Assembly: GCF_005146945.1 (NCBI RefSeq)
Contig: NZ_SWMS01000004.1
Location: 326,628-390,627, forward strand
Reading direction: 5' to 3'
Length of the DNA stretch: 64,000 bases
Source of the DNA: Prauserella endophytica
GTDB lineage: Bacteria > Actinomycetota > Actinomycetes > Mycobacteriales > Pseudonocardiaceae
Of the stretch, positions 53,988 through 62,729 are shown piece by piece (within the stretch, counting starts at the first letter, position 1; every line of letters starts with the position of its first letter). The notes under the pieces are model-generated. The model was not told the origin of the DNA and made no database searches. It was given only the letters and a program-made list of their open reading frames with translations. The position numbers and the translations under genes are program-made.

Positions 53988-54983
53988 CTAGTTCACGAGC
54001 TCGGCGACCAGTTCGTAGGAACGGCGGCGGTCGGCGTGGTCGTGAACCATCGTCGTGACCATGATCTCGTCCGCTTCGGTGTCGGCCAGCAGCGACTCGA
54101 GTCCCTTTCGGACGGTTTCCGGCGAGCCGACGATGCTGCTCGCCATCCGGTCCTCGATGAACGCGCGGTCCAGGTCCGTGTACGGGTAGTCGGCGGCCTC
54201 CTGCGGCGTCGGCAGCGGGATCGGCCGCCCCTTACGCAGGCTCAGCAACGTCAGCCCGTTCGGGCCCGCGATCCAGCGTGCCTGCTCGTCGGTCTCCGCG
54301 CAGGTCACGGCGGCGCCGAGCATCACGTACGGCTCGTCCAGCACGGCCGAAGGGCGGAACGAGTCGCGGTAGAGCTTGACGGCGGGCAGCGTGTTCTCGG
54401 AGCTGAAGTGGTGGGCGAACGAGAACGGCAGGCCCAGCATCCCGGCCAGCTGCGCGCTGAACCCGCTCGAGCCGAGCAGCCACACCGGGGGCCGGTTGCC
54501 CTCGGCGGCCACGGCGTTGACCGGGCGCTCCTCGTCCTTCTCGAAGTAGGCGATGAGCTCGGCGAGCCGCTGCGGGAAGTCCTCCGCGGACAGCCCCGCC
54601 GCGCCGCGCAGCGCGTAGGCGGTGCGCTGGTCGGTGCCGGGCGCCCGGCCGATGCCAAGGTCGATCCGGCCGGGGTGCAGGGCTTCGAGGGTCCCGAACT
54701 GCTCGGCCACGACCAACGGCGCGTGGTTGGGCAGCATCACACCGCCGGAGCCCACCCTGATCCGCTCGGTCGCGTCGGCGACGTGGCCGATCAGCACGGC
54801 CGTCGCCGAGCTCGCGATGCCCGGCATGTTGTGGTGCTCGGCCAGCCAGTAGCGGTGGTAGCCGAGCTGCTCGGTGTGCCGGGCGAGGTCGAGCGTGTTG
54901 CGGAACGCGGTGGCCGCGTCGCCCCCGCTCACGACGGGGGCGAGGTCCAGCACGGAGAACGGGATGTCACGCAGGGAGGTCAC
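53988..54983 (-). CDS. LLM-class flavin-dependent oxidoreductase
   Basis: A 331-residue luciferase-like monooxygenase of the alkanal-monooxygenase-like (MsnO8) group: [17 protein letters not shown] start, [65 protein letters not shown]. These use FMNH2 and O2. GTG 54983 is chosen to match the family N-terminus; TTG 54995 is possible. The stop lies 74 bp past the start of the SagB-type gene on the same strand, so the two may be co-transcribed. Substrate unknown. Confidence 0.86.
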   Translation of the reverse strand: MTSLRDIPFSVLDLAPVVSGGDAATAFRNTLDLARHTEQLGYHRYWLAEHHNMPGIASSATAVLIGHVADATERIRVGSGGVMLPNHAPLVVAEQFGTLEALHPGRIDLGIGRAPGTDQRTAYALRGAAGLSAEDFPQRLAELIAYFEKDEERPVNAVAAEGNRPPVWLLGSSGFSAQLAGMLGLPFSFAHHFSSENTLPAVKLYRDSFRPSAVLDEPYVMLGAAVTCAETDEQARWIAGPNGLTLLSLRKGRPIPLPTPQEAADYPYTDLDRAFIEDRMASSIVGSPETVRKGLESLLADTEADEIMVTTMVHDHADRRRSYELVAELVN

Positions 54984-55020
54984 GCCCAAGGTCAACGCCC
55001 CGCGGCTGTGCTGGAATTCC

Positions 55021-57144
55021 CTACCCGAGCCACTCCTCGTCAGAGGCCAGCACGGTCAGCTGCTGCGTGGCCCGCGTGAGCGCCACGTAGAGCACCCGCC
55101 GCCCGGTGAGCGACTCCGTGATCAGCTCGGTGGGTTCCAGCAGCACCACGGCGTCGTACTCGAGGCCCTTGGCGTCGAGGCTGCCGACGACCTTGAGCCG
55201 CTCCTCGTCCTGGCCCGCGAGCCAGCCGCCGACCTCGGCGACCCGGTCCATGGCGCAGATCACGCCGACCGTGCCGTCCACGGCGCCCAGCAGTTCCTTC
55301 GCCGCCGTCTGCACGGCCGTCTCGGCCCCCGCCGGCTCGATGGCCTTGACCTGCGGCACCAGGCCCGTCGTGCGCACCGCATGCGGCAGTTCGTCCTCGC
55401 CGGCGTGCCCGGCGACCACGCGCGCGGCGAGGTCGAAGATCTCCGCCGAGTTCCGGTAGTTCGTGCGCAGCGTGTAGCGCCTGCGCGCGGTCCGCGCGCC
55501 GAACGCCTGGTCGCGCGCCTGCGCCGCCTCCGTCGGGTCGGGCCACGAGCTCTGCACCGGGTCGCCGACCACGGTCCAGCTCGCGTACTTGCCGCGCCTG
55601 CCGACCATCCGCCACTGCATGGGGGACAGGTCCTGCGACTCGTCCACCACGATGTGGGAGTACTCGTCGTAGTGCTCCGGCCTGCCGCGGGTGGTCTGCT
55701 CGCGCGAGTCGCGCTGCTGCTCGGCGTCCAGCTCCAGCCGCTGCCTCCTGCGGCGCTTCGGCGGCGGGCCCATCAGCACGCGCAGCTCGTCGAGCAACGC
55801 GATGTCGGCCATCGACCAGCCCTGCGAGCGGTCGGCCATCGACGCCGCGAGCAGCGAGATCTCCTCGCGGCTCAGCACCTGCTTGGCGGCGCGGGTGAGC
55901 CTGCGCTCGTCGCCGAGCCAGCGGAGCACCTCGGCCGGGTAGAGCACGGGCCACCACACCACCAGGAACCGGTGGAAGTCGATCCGCTCGCCGAGCGCCG
56001 TGATCAGCTCCTGCCGGTCGATCGTGCGGTCGTCGGCCTTCGCGTACTCCTCGGCCTTGTCTGCCAGCGCCTCCAGCAGCGTCTCCGCCGCTCGCACGCG
56101 GGCGCGGTTGGGCGGGCCGCCGTGGCCGTGCACCTTGCGGCGCACGCGCTCCAGCTCCTTGGGGCCGAGCTTGAGCACCTCGCCCTGGTAGACGATCCTC
56201 ATCTCGGTCGGTGCGTCCGGCGGGGTGTCGCGCATGGCCTTGAGCAGCACCTTGCGCATGCGCAGCGAGCCCTTGACCGCCGCGAGCGGCGCGGGGTCGT
56301 GGTGGGTCGCCTCGATGCCGTCGAGCACCTGGCCGAGCGCGCGCAGCTCGACGTTCGTCTCGCCCATCGACGGCAGCACACGCGAGATGTAGTTGGTGAA
56401 CACGCCGGAGGGGCCGACCACCAGCACACCAGCGCCGCCAAGCTGGCGGCGGTAGCGGTAGAGCAGGTACGCGGCGCGGTGCAGGGCCACGGCCGTCTTC
56501 CCCGTGCCGGGGCCGCCGGTGATCTCGGTCACCCCGCGCCACGGCGCCCTGATGACCTCGTCCTGCTCCTTCTGGATCGTGGCGACGATGTCGCGCATCT
56601 TCTCGCCGCGAGCGCGGCCGAGCGCGGCCATCAGCGCGCCCTCGCCGACCACGTTCATGTCGTCGGGCACCGCGTCGGGGATGAGCACGTCATCGTCCAC
56701 ATCGAGCACTGCCTGCCCGGAGCAGCGGATCACCCTGCGCCGCACCACATCCATCGGCTCCTCGGCCGTCGCCTGGTAGAACGCGGCGGCGGCTGGCGCG
56801 CGCCAGTCGGTGACCAGGTTCTCGAACTCGGCGTCGCGGATGCCGAGCCTGCCGACGTAGACGGTTTCGGGCCCGATCTGGTCGAGCCTGCCGAACACGA
56901 GGCCCTCGTACTCGGCGTCGAGCGTCTGCAGCGTCTGGTTGGCGTGGTACACCATCATGTCCCGCTCGAACAGCATCGACGCCTGCTCGAACACGGCCTC
57001 ACGCTGGGCTCCGTGGCCGATCTCGTACCCCTTCGCGCGCATGGCCTCGGCCTGGGTGCGCAGCTCCGCGAGCCGGGCGTAAACCCGGTCCACGTGGGAC
57101 TGTTCGATGGCGATCTCGGCCCGTCTGACCCGAGGTTCCGACAC
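55021..57144 (-). CDS. helR: HelR/HelD-type UvrD-like RNA polymerase helicase
   Basis: A 707-residue superfamily 1 ATPase of the actinobacterial HelD type. These bind stalled or antibiotic-blocked RNA polymerase and dissociate it; HelR of Streptomyces and mycobacteria displaces rifamycins. It has an N-terminal coiled coil (about 1-60), Walker [11 protein letters not shown] (about 210-219), the Q/III region [44 protein letters not shown] and the C-terminal [19 protein letters not shown] 57144 has AGGAG with 6-nt spacing. No rifamycin-associated inverted repeat could be recognised in the 119 bp shared with rsmD. Confidence 0.87.
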   Translation of the reverse strand: MSEPRVRRAEIAIEQSHVDRVYARLAELRTQAEAMRAKGYEIGHGAQREAVFEQASMLFERDMMVYHANQTLQTLDAEYEGLVFGRLDQIGPETVYVGRLGIRDAEFENLVTDWRAPAAAAFYQATAEEPMDVVRRRVIRCSGQAVLDVDDDVLIPDAVPDDMNVVGEGALMAALGRARGEKMRDIVATIQKEQDEVIRAPWRGVTEITGGPGTGKTAVALHRAAYLLYRYRRQLGGAGVLVVGPSGVFTNYISRVLPSMGETNVELRALGQVLDGIEATHHDPAPLAAVKGSLRMRKVLLKAMRDTPPDAPTEMRIVYQGEVLKLGPKELERVRRKVHGHGGPPNRARVRAAETLLEALADKAEEYAKADDRTIDRQELITALGERIDFHRFLVVWWPVLYPAEVLRWLGDERRLTRAAKQVLSREEISLLAASMADRSQGWSMADIALLDELRVLMGPPPKRRRRQRLELDAEQQRDSREQTTRGRPEHYDEYSHIVVDESQDLSPMQWRMVGRRGKYASWTVVGDPVQSSWPDPTEAAQARDQAFGARTARRRYTLRTNYRNSAEIFDLAARVVAGHAGEDELPHAVRTTGLVPQVKAIEPAGAETAVQTAAKELLGAVDGTVGVICAMDRVAEVGGWLAGQDEERLKVVGSLDAKGLEYDAVVLLEPTELITESLTGRRVLYVALTRATQQLTVLASDEEWLG

Positions 57145-57263
57145 TCAGCGCTCCTGCAGCAAAATCGCCGGGAAGGGGAAGAACGACAATACGCGTTCCC
57201 CGGCGGGGGTTCACCACGTCCCGGCACGAGTCACAGTCCGGACCGGGTTGAGAAGATGGCCGG

Positions 57264-57827
57264 GTGACCAGGATCGTGGCCGGGCGGGCTGGCGGCAGGA
57301 AGCTGCGGGTCCCGCCGCGCGGCACGAGACCGACTTCGGAGCGGGTGCGCGAGGCCCTGTTCAACGCGCTCGACGTCGCGGGCGAGCTCGACGGCGCGCG
57401 CGTGCTCGATCTCTACGCCGGGTCCGGAGCGCTCGGTCTCGAGGCGCTCTCGCGGGGCGCCGAGCAGGTGCTGTTCGTGGAGGCCGACCGGCGAGCCGTC
57501 GAGGTGCTGCGCGGCAACGTCGCCCTGCTCGGCCTCGGCGGCTCCGTGCGGCACGGCAAGGTGGAGGCCGTGGTCGCCGAGCCGTGCGCGGAGCCGTTCG
57601 ACGTCGTGGTGGCCGACCCGCCCTACGACCTCGACGGCGAGCGCCTGGCCGCGGTGCTCGGCGACGTGGTGGCGCGGGGCTGGGTCGCCGAGGGCGGCCT
57701 GGTGATCGTCGAGCGGGCGCTGCGCGACGGTGAGCCGCGCTGGCCGGAGGGACTGGAGTCCCTGCGCACGAAGCGCTACGGCGACACCGCGTTGTTCTGG
57801 GCGGAGTGCGTCACATCTCGCGCGTGA
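57264..57827 (+). CDS. rsmD: 16S rRNA (guanine966-N2)-methyltransferase
   Basis: A 187-residue class I methyltransferase that modifies G966 of 16S rRNA. It has the start MTRIVAGRAGGRKLRVPP, the SAM site VLDLYAGSGALGLEALSRGA and the catalytic motif VVADPPYDL. GTG 57264. coaD follows after 28 bp, the conserved rsmD-coaD pair. It resumes the backbone gene order after the island that follows pyc. Confidence 0.95.
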   Translation: MTRIVAGRAGGRKLRVPPRGTRPTSERVREALFNALDVAGELDGARVLDLYAGSGALGLEALSRGAEQVLFVEADRRAVEVLRGNVALLGLGGSVRHGKVEAVVAEPCAEPFDVVVADPPYDLDGERLAAVLGDVVARGWVAEGGLVIVERALRDGEPRWPEGLESLRTKRYGDTALFWAECVTSRA

Positions 57828-57855
57828 GGCGCCCCCGGTTGGTAGCGTCCGCCCC

Positions 57856-58338
57856 ATGCGGCGAGCGGTTTGTCCCGGTTCCTATGACCCAGCGACCAAC
57901 GGACATCTCGACATCATCGAGAGATCAGCGCAGCTCTTCGACGAGGTCGTCGTGGCCGTGCTGATCAACAAGAAGAAACAGGGCCTGTTCTCGATCGAGG
58001 AACGCCTCGAGATGTTGCGCGAGGTCACCGAGAAACTGCCCAACGTGCGCGTGGACGCCTGGCACGGGCTGCTCGTCGACTACTGCCGCCAGCACGACAT
58101 CGCGGCCATCGCCAAGGGCCTGCGCTCGGTGAGCGACTTCGACTACGAGTTGCAGATGGCGCAGATGAACCGCGAGCTCTCCGGCGTCGAGACGCTGCTG
58201 ATGTCCAACAACCCCGCCTTCAGCTTCCTGTCCAGCTCGCTGGTCAAGGAGGTCGCGACGTACGGGGGAGACGTCTCGCAGATGGTGCCCGAGGTCGTGC
58301 ACGAGCGGCTTCTCGCCAAGCTCCGGGAACGTGAATAG
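57856..58338 (+). CDS. coaD: phosphopantetheine adenylyltransferase
   Basis: Penultimate step of coenzyme A synthesis. The 160-residue nucleotidyltransferase has the T/HxGH motif (PGSYDPATNGHLDIIERS), KGLRSVSDFDYELQMA, and the ISSSxVKE-type end (FLSSSLVKEVATYGGDVS). ATG 57856 is chosen over a longer frame that overlaps rsmD. As I recall, the M. tuberculosis PDIM lipid cluster separates coaD and the sepIVA orthologue; here only an RNase gene does. Confidence 0.97.
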   Translation: MRRAVCPGSYDPATNGHLDIIERSAQLFDEVVVAVLINKKKQGLFSIEERLEMLREVTEKLPNVRVDAWHGLLVDYCRQHDIAAIAKGLRSVSDFDYELQMAQMNRELSGVETLLMSNNPAFSFLSSSLVKEVATYGGDVSQMVPEVVHERLLAKLRERE

Positions 58339-58387
58339 TTCACGGAAAGGCCACATGTTGATCACGTGATCCGGTTACGGTCCGAAA

Positions 58388-58801
58388 ATGACCAACTACC
58401 GATCACGCGTCACCGCAGTCCTGCTGGCCCTGATCGTCGCCCTCGGTGCCCTGCTCGGAGGCGCGAGCACGGTCACCGCCCAACCACTGGCCGCCGCACC
58501 GGCCGAGTGCGGCGACACCTCGGGCTTCGAACAGGTGCCGCTGGGGGACCTGCCGCCCGAGGCCACCGACACCTACGAGCTGATCGAGGCCGGAGGGCCC
58601 TACCCCTATCCGCAGGACGGCACGACCTTCCAGAACCGCGAGGGCCTGCTTCCCGACTGCGAGACCGGCTACTACGCCGAGTACACCGTCGAGACCCCCG
58701 GCAGTGACGACCGCGGCGCGAGGCGCATCGTCACCGGCGACGGCGGCGAGTACTTCTACACAGCCGACCACTACGAGAGCTTCGTGCTGATCCAGATCTG
58801 A
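58388..58801 (+). CDS. secreted guanyl-specific ribonuclease (RNase Sa/T1 family)
   Basis: A 137-residue exported microbial ribonuclease. Signal peptide LLALIVALGALLGGASTVTA, then a mature domain close to Streptomyces RNase Sa (LPPEATDTYELIEAGGPYPYPQDGTTFQNREG; VTGDGGEYFYTADHYESF). By alignment from memory the catalytic residues are Glu98 (YAEYTV), Arg113 (RRIV) and His128 (DHY). The two cysteines are Cys41 and Cys91; RNase Sa joins an N-terminal cysteine to one at its C-terminus, so the disulfide here is placed differently. No barstar-like inhibitor gene is adjacent, as expected for a Sec-exported form. ATG 58388. Confidence 0.88.
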   Translation: MTNYRSRVTAVLLALIVALGALLGGASTVTAQPLAAAPAECGDTSGFEQVPLGDLPPEATDTYELIEAGGPYPYPQDGTTFQNREGLLPDCETGYYAEYTVETPGSDDRGARRIVTGDGGEYFYTADHYESFVLIQI

Positions 58802-58912
58802 TCGCACCGAGGGGCTTGACACGCCCGCGTGCACACGGTCACGGCAATCTCCCTCCCGACCGGGCAGACTGGAGTCCTGCACACGTGGGGTCGATGGTGC
58901 GAGGGAGTTGCC

Positions 58913-59638
58913 GTGTACCGGGTGTTCGAGGCTCTCGACGAGCTCGTCACGATCGTGGAAGAGGCGCGGGGCGTCCCGATGACCTCCAGCTGTGTGGTCC
59001 CGCGCGGTGACGCGCTCGAACTGCTCGACGACATCAGGGACGCGCTGCCGAACGAGGTCGACGACGCCCAGGACGTGCTCGACAAGCGCGACGAGATCGT
59101 CCAGCGTGCCCGCGAGGAGGCCGAGACCACCGTGCGCACGGCCAACGAGGAGGCCGAGCGCACCGTCTCCGAGGCCACCGCCGAGGCCGAACGGCTCGTC
59201 GCCGAGGCCCGCGCGCGGGCCGACCAGCTGCTCGCCGACGCGCGCGACGAGGCCGACCGCACCGTCGCCGCTGGCCAGGCCGAGTACCGCGACCTCACCG
59301 AGCGCTCGCGCGCCGAATCCGAGCGGATGGTGCAGGCCGGCCGCGACGCCTACGACCGCGCCGTCGAGGAGGGCAGGCACGAGCAGGCCCGGCTCGTCGC
59401 ACAGACCGAGGTCGTGCAGGCCGCTCACGGCGAGGCCGCGCGCATCGTGGACGAGGCGCACGCCGAGGCCGACCGGCAGCGCGCCGAATGCGACGCGTAC
59501 GTCGACGGCAAGCTCGCCGAGTTCTCCGAGCTGCTGTCCTCGACGCTGCGCACGGTCGACTCCGGTCGCAACCACCTGCGCGGCACCCCGCACCTCGGCG
59601 GCGGCCGCGGAGTCGTCTACGACTACCAGGCTCACTAG
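58913..59638 (+). CDS. sepIVA: DivIVA-like septation protein SepIVA
   Basis: A 241-residue coiled-coil protein. The N-terminal segment is VYRVFEALDELVTIVEEARGVPMTSSCVVPRGDALELLDDIRDALP, followed by about 140 residues of Glu/Ala/Arg-rich coiled coil (REEAETTVRTANEEAERT and onward). It matches the mycobacterial Rv2927c/SepIVA type, essential for septation there. GTG 58913 follows GAGGGAG at 58901-58907; a longer frame from 58829 is rejected. It heads the sepIVA-DUF177-rpmF-rnc-mutM block. Confidence 0.92.
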   Translation: MYRVFEALDELVTIVEEARGVPMTSSCVVPRGDALELLDDIRDALPNEVDDAQDVLDKRDEIVQRAREEAETTVRTANEEAERTVSEATAEAERLVAEARARADQLLADARDEADRTVAAGQAEYRDLTERSRAESERMVQAGRDAYDRAVEEGRHEQARLVAQTEVVQAAHGEAARIVDEAHAEADRQRAECDAYVDGKLAEFSELLSSTLRTVDSGRNHLRGTPHLGGGRGVVYDYQAH

Positions 59639-59720
59639 CGGGGACGTGGGCGTACCCTGGATCAGGCGCTCGCCGGATCCGGCGCCCGCGCCGCCCTGCC
59701 ACTCGACTTCGAAGAATCCG

Positions 59721-60323
59721 ATGCCTGACGAAAGCACCAGCCCAGCGCGCCCCGACGCGCGCAACCCGTGGCTGTTCGACACCCATGAGCTGGGCCGCCG
59801 CCCCGGCTCCAGCCGTACGCTCCGGCGCGACGTGCCCGTCGACACACCGCTCGGCGTGCCCGACGTGATCGTCGTGCCCAAGGGCGCGAACATCGCGCTC
59901 GACCTCCTGCTGGAGTCGGTGGTGGAGGGCGTGCTCGTGACGGGCACGGCTTCGGCCCCGACCACCGGCCAGTGCTCGCGCTGCCTCGACCCGATCGCCG
60001 ACGAGGTAGAGGTCGACCTCACCGAGCTGTACGCCTACCCGGACTCGACCACCGACGAGACCACCGAGGAAGACGAGGTCAGCCGGGTCGTCGACGACAA
60101 GATCGACCTCGAGCCGCTGGTCCGCGACGCCATCGTCCTCGCACTCCCGCTGGTGCCGTTGTGCAGCGAGGACTGCGCCGGACTGTGCCCGGGATGCGGC
60201 GTGAAGTGGGCCGATCTCGAGCCCGGACACGGGCATGAGACGATAGACCCTCGGTGGGCCGCGCTGGTCGAGCGCTTTGGGGACAACCAAGGCGAGAACC
60301 CGGCGAACGGCTCGGACCGGTAA
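59721..60323 (+). CDS. DUF177/YceD family protein
   Basis: A 200-residue protein of the YceD family, conserved upstream of rpmF in bacteria and linked to 23S rRNA maturation or ribosome assembly in plants and bacteria. It has NPWLFDTHELGRRPGSSRTLRR at the N-terminus and cysteine pairs in GQCSRCLDPI and CAGLCPGCGVKW, a possible metal site. ATG 59721. rpmF follows after 78 bp. Confidence 0.92.
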   Translation: MPDESTSPARPDARNPWLFDTHELGRRPGSSRTLRRDVPVDTPLGVPDVIVVPKGANIALDLLLESVVEGVLVTGTASAPTTGQCSRCLDPIADEVEVDLTELYAYPDSTTDETTEEDEVSRVVDDKIDLEPLVRDAIVLALPLVPLCSEDCAGLCPGCGVKWADLEPGHGHETIDPRWAALVERFGDNQGENPANGSDR

Positions 60324-60401
60324 AGCCCGGCGAGCAGCAGCTCGACCAATTCGGCAAGCACGCTCGCACCCGCGAGCAGACCCTGATGAGGAGAACCAGT
60401 C

Positions 60402-60584
60402 GTGGCCGTCCCGAAGCGGAAGATGTCGCGTTCCAACACCCGCTCGCGCCGTGCCCAGTGGAAGGCCGCGCCGGTTGAGCTGGTGGCCTGCCCCAACCGC
60501 GCGTGCAGGCAGCTCAAGCCCCAGCACGTCGCCTGCCCGGCGTGCGGCCAGTACAGCGGTCGTCAGGTCGTCGAGCCCGCCTGA
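60402..60584 (+). CDS. rpmF: 50S ribosomal protein L32 (zinc type)
   Basis: A 60-residue ribosomal protein with the basic N-terminus [21 protein letters not shown] and a zinc ribbon (CPNRACRQL with CPACGQY). GTG 60402. With DUF177 upstream and rnc 11 bp downstream this is the usual bacterial arrangement. The zinc form of L28 is also used in this genome (27777-27968). Confidence 0.96.
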   Translation: MAVPKRKMSRSNTRSRRAQWKAAPVELVACPNRACRQLKPQHVACPACGQYSGRQVVEPA

Positions 60585-60595
60585 GGCTGTCGGCT

Positions 60596-61333
60596 ATGGG
60601 GGGTAAGTCGCCTACCGGCCCGGCAGCGGATCCCACACCACTTCTCGAGGCGCTCGGTGTCGATTTCGACACCGAGCTGCTGACGCTTGCGCTGACCCAC
60701 CGCTCGTACGCGTACGAGAACGGCGGGCTGCCGCCCAACGAGCGTCTGGAGTTCCTCGGGGATGCGGTGCTGGGCCTGGTGGTGACCGATCATCTTTACC
60801 GGCGGCATCCCGAGCTGCCGGAGGGCCAGCTCGCGAAGCTGCGCGCCAGCGTGGTCAACATGCACGCGTTGGCCGGCGTGGCCCGCGGGCTCGGTGAGGG
60901 GGGTCTCGGCGCGCACCTGCTGCTCGGCAAGGGCGAGGAGCTGACCGGCGGCCGGGACAAGGCGAGCATCCTCGCCGACGGACTCGAGGCCGTCATCGGC
61001 GCGACCTACCTCGCGCACGGCATCGACGCGGCGCGGGAGCTGGTGCACCGGCTCTTCGACGACCTGCTCGCCGAGGCGCCGCTGCGCGGTGCCGGGCTCG
61101 ACTGGAAGACCAGCCTGCAGGAGCTGACGGCCTCGGCCGGTCTCGGCGTGCCCGAGTACAAGGTCGAGGACACCGGTCCGGACCACCGCAAGGAGTTCAG
61201 CGCGACCGTGTTCGTCGGTGGCCGCAACCTCGGCCAGGGCGACGGCACGACCAAGAAGGAAGCCGAGCAGAAGGCCGCCGAGTCGGCCTGGCGCGCCCTC
61301 TCCGAGGAACTCAAGCCGGTCCAGGAAAGCTGA
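60596..61333 (+). CDS. rnc: ribonuclease III
   Basis: Cleaves double-stranded RNA, including rRNA precursors. The 245-residue protein has the signature [16 protein letters not shown] (metal-binding Glu/Asp), [15 protein letters not shown], and a C-terminal double-stranded RNA-binding domain ([46 protein letters not shown]). ATG 60596, 11 bp after rpmF. A family A palindrome lies between rnc and mutM. Confidence 0.97.
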   Translation: MGGKSPTGPAADPTPLLEALGVDFDTELLTLALTHRSYAYENGGLPPNERLEFLGDAVLGLVVTDHLYRRHPELPEGQLAKLRASVVNMHALAGVARGLGEGGLGAHLLLGKGEELTGGRDKASILADGLEAVIGATYLAHGIDAARELVHRLFDDLLAEAPLRGAGLDWKTSLQELTASAGLGVPEYKVEDTGPDHRKEFSATVFVGGRNLGQGDGTTKKEAEQKAAESAWRALSEELKPVQES

Positions 61334-61362
61334 CCCACAGCGTCTCGCTACTCACCCGACTG

Positions 61363-61413
61363 CAGTGAAGGCCACCTTCACTGCGTTCAACGCAGTGAAG
61401 GTGGCCTTCACTG
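61363..61413. repeat. family A palindromic element, copy 6
   Basis: Perfect copy (arms 61363-61385 and 61391-61413, spacer TTCAA) between the co-directional rnc and mutM. As an RNA it would fold into a hairpin with a 23-bp stem; it may end rnc transcripts or be an RNase III-type structure. Confidence 0.95.
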
Positions 61414-61450
61414 CATGAGGGCCGCTGAGCCACCCGACTAAACTGGTCCG

Positions 61451-62317
61451 GTGCCAGAGCTTCCCGAGGTGGAGACCGTTCGCGCCGGTCTTGAACGGCA
61501 TGTCGCGGGGCGGGTCATCGCCTCGGCCGAGGTGCTCCATCCCCGCGCGATCCGGCGTCACGTTCCCGGCGTCGAGGACTTCACCGGCCGTCTCGGCGGC
61601 GTCAAGATCGAGGCCGCCCGCCGCCGTGGCAAGTACCTGTGGCTCGATCTCGCCGACGGCGAGGCCATGCTCGCCCACCTCGGCATGAGCGGTCAGCTGC
61701 TCGTGCAGCCCGAGGGCGCCCCTGACGAGAAGCACCTGCGCGCGCGGTTCCGCTTCGCCGACGGCGGCCCCGAGCTGCGGTTCGTCGACCAGCGCACATT
61801 CGGTGGGCTCGCGCTCGCCGAGCTCGTCGAGGTGGACGGCACGCCGGTGCCGAACACCATCGCGCACATCGCGCGGGACCCGATGGACCCGCTCTTCGAC
61901 GCCGCGCTCGCCGTGCGGCTGCTGCGGGCCAAGCGCACCGAGGTCAAGCGCGCGCTGCTCGATCAGACGCTCGTATCCGGCGTCGGCAACATCTACGCCG
62001 ACGAGGCCCTGTGGCGTTCCCGCCTGCACTGGGCGCGGCCGACGGAACGGCTCACCGTCAAGCAGGCCGGGGCCGTGCTCGCCGCGGCCGCCGAGGTGAT
62101 GGCCGAGGCGCTGGTGGCTGGCGGGACGTCGTTCGACGCGCTCTACGTCAACGTCAACGGCCAGTCCGGCTACTTCGACCGCTCGCTCGACGCCTACGGC
62201 AGGGTGGGCGAGCCGTGCCGCCGCTGCGGCACCCCGATCCGGCGCGATCCGTTCATGAACCGCTCGTCGTTCTCGTGCCCGCGCTGCCAGCCGAAACCGA
62301 GGGCGCGCACTCGCTGA
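61451..62317 (+). CDS. mutM: formamidopyrimidine-DNA glycosylase
   Basis: Excises 8-oxoguanine and formamidopyrimidines. The 288-residue protein has the processed N-terminus [14 protein letters not shown] (Pro catalytic nucleophile, Glu), the lysine of [11 protein letters not shown], and a C-terminal zinc finger CX2C-X16-CX2C (CRRCG ... CPRCQ). Start GTG 61451. Its partners in oxidised-guanine defence are MutT1 here and MutY elsewhere. Confidence 0.97.
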   Translation: MPELPEVETVRAGLERHVAGRVIASAEVLHPRAIRRHVPGVEDFTGRLGGVKIEAARRRGKYLWLDLADGEAMLAHLGMSGQLLVQPEGAPDEKHLRARFRFADGGPELRFVDQRTFGGLALAELVEVDGTPVPNTIAHIARDPMDPLFDAALAVRLLRAKRTEVKRALLDQTLVSGVGNIYADEALWRSRLHWARPTERLTVKQAGAVLAAAAEVMAEALVAGGTSFDALYVNVNGQSGYFDRSLDAYGRVGEPCRRCGTPIRRDPFMNRSSFSCPRCQPKPRARTR

Positions 62318-62356
62318 TCCACCCGATCCGGCCGAAGGGGCCGGTCGCTGTGCACA

Positions 62357-62377
62357 CTACTGCGCATTGCGTGGTAG
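62357..62377. promoter_or_regulatory. palindromic operator upstream of padR
   Basis: A 21-bp imperfect palindrome bounded by CTAC and GTAG, with CGCA and TGCG half-sites symmetric about position 62367. It sits 29-49 nt before the padR start, where an autoregulatory PadR site would be expected. A short hairpin at 62328-62344 (CCGGCC/GGCCGG) precedes it after mutM. Confidence 0.5.
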
Positions 62378-62405
62378 CGTCGCTAGCGCACAACTGGAGG
62401 ACGCG

Positions 62406-62729
62406 GTGGAGATCAGCCAGCTACTCAAGGGCGTACTCGATCTCGCTGTGCTCGCGGTGCTGAGCGAAGAGGACGGCTACGGCTACGACGTCCTGCGCAG
62501 GCTGAGACAGGCGGGCCTCGACGAGGTGGGTGACGCCTCGGTGTACGGCACGCTGCGACGGCTGTACAAGGCGGGACTGCTCGCCTCGTACGTCGTCGCC
62601 AGCGAGGAAGGGCCGCACCGCAAGTACTACAGCGTGAACGAGCAGGGCCGCGCACGCCTCGCCGAGTCGGTGAAGACGTGGCAGACCTTCGCGACCACGA
62701 TGAACAGCCTGTTGGGAGACGCACGATGA
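62406..62729 (+). CDS. PadR-family transcriptional regulator
   Basis: A 107-residue winged-helix regulator: LKGVLDLAVLAVLSEEDGYGYDVLRRLRQAGLDEV, SVYGTLRRLYKAGLLASYVV and the KYYSVNEQGRARL wing. GTG 62406 has GGAGG with 5-nt spacing. The stop overlaps the next gene (ATGA), the standard pair of a PadR regulator with a DUF1700/HAAS-type membrane protein. It probably represses its own operon via the palindrome just upstream. Confidence 0.92.
   Translation: MEISQLLKGVLDLAVLAVLSEEDGYGYDVLRRLRQAGLDEVGDASVYGTLRRLYKAGLLASYVVASEEGPHRKYYSVNEQGRARLAESVKTWQTFATTMNSLLGDAR

Noticed and set aside
53191..54983. Azole-peptide biosynthetic cluster around the SagB-type gene
   Set aside because: No YcaO cyclodehydratase, precursor peptide or exporter gene is present nearby.
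58360..58371. 12-bp palindrome GATCACGTGATC upstream of the RNase gene
   Set aside because: Symmetric but short and isolated; the promoter around it is weak and there is no second site, so calling an operator would be guesswork.
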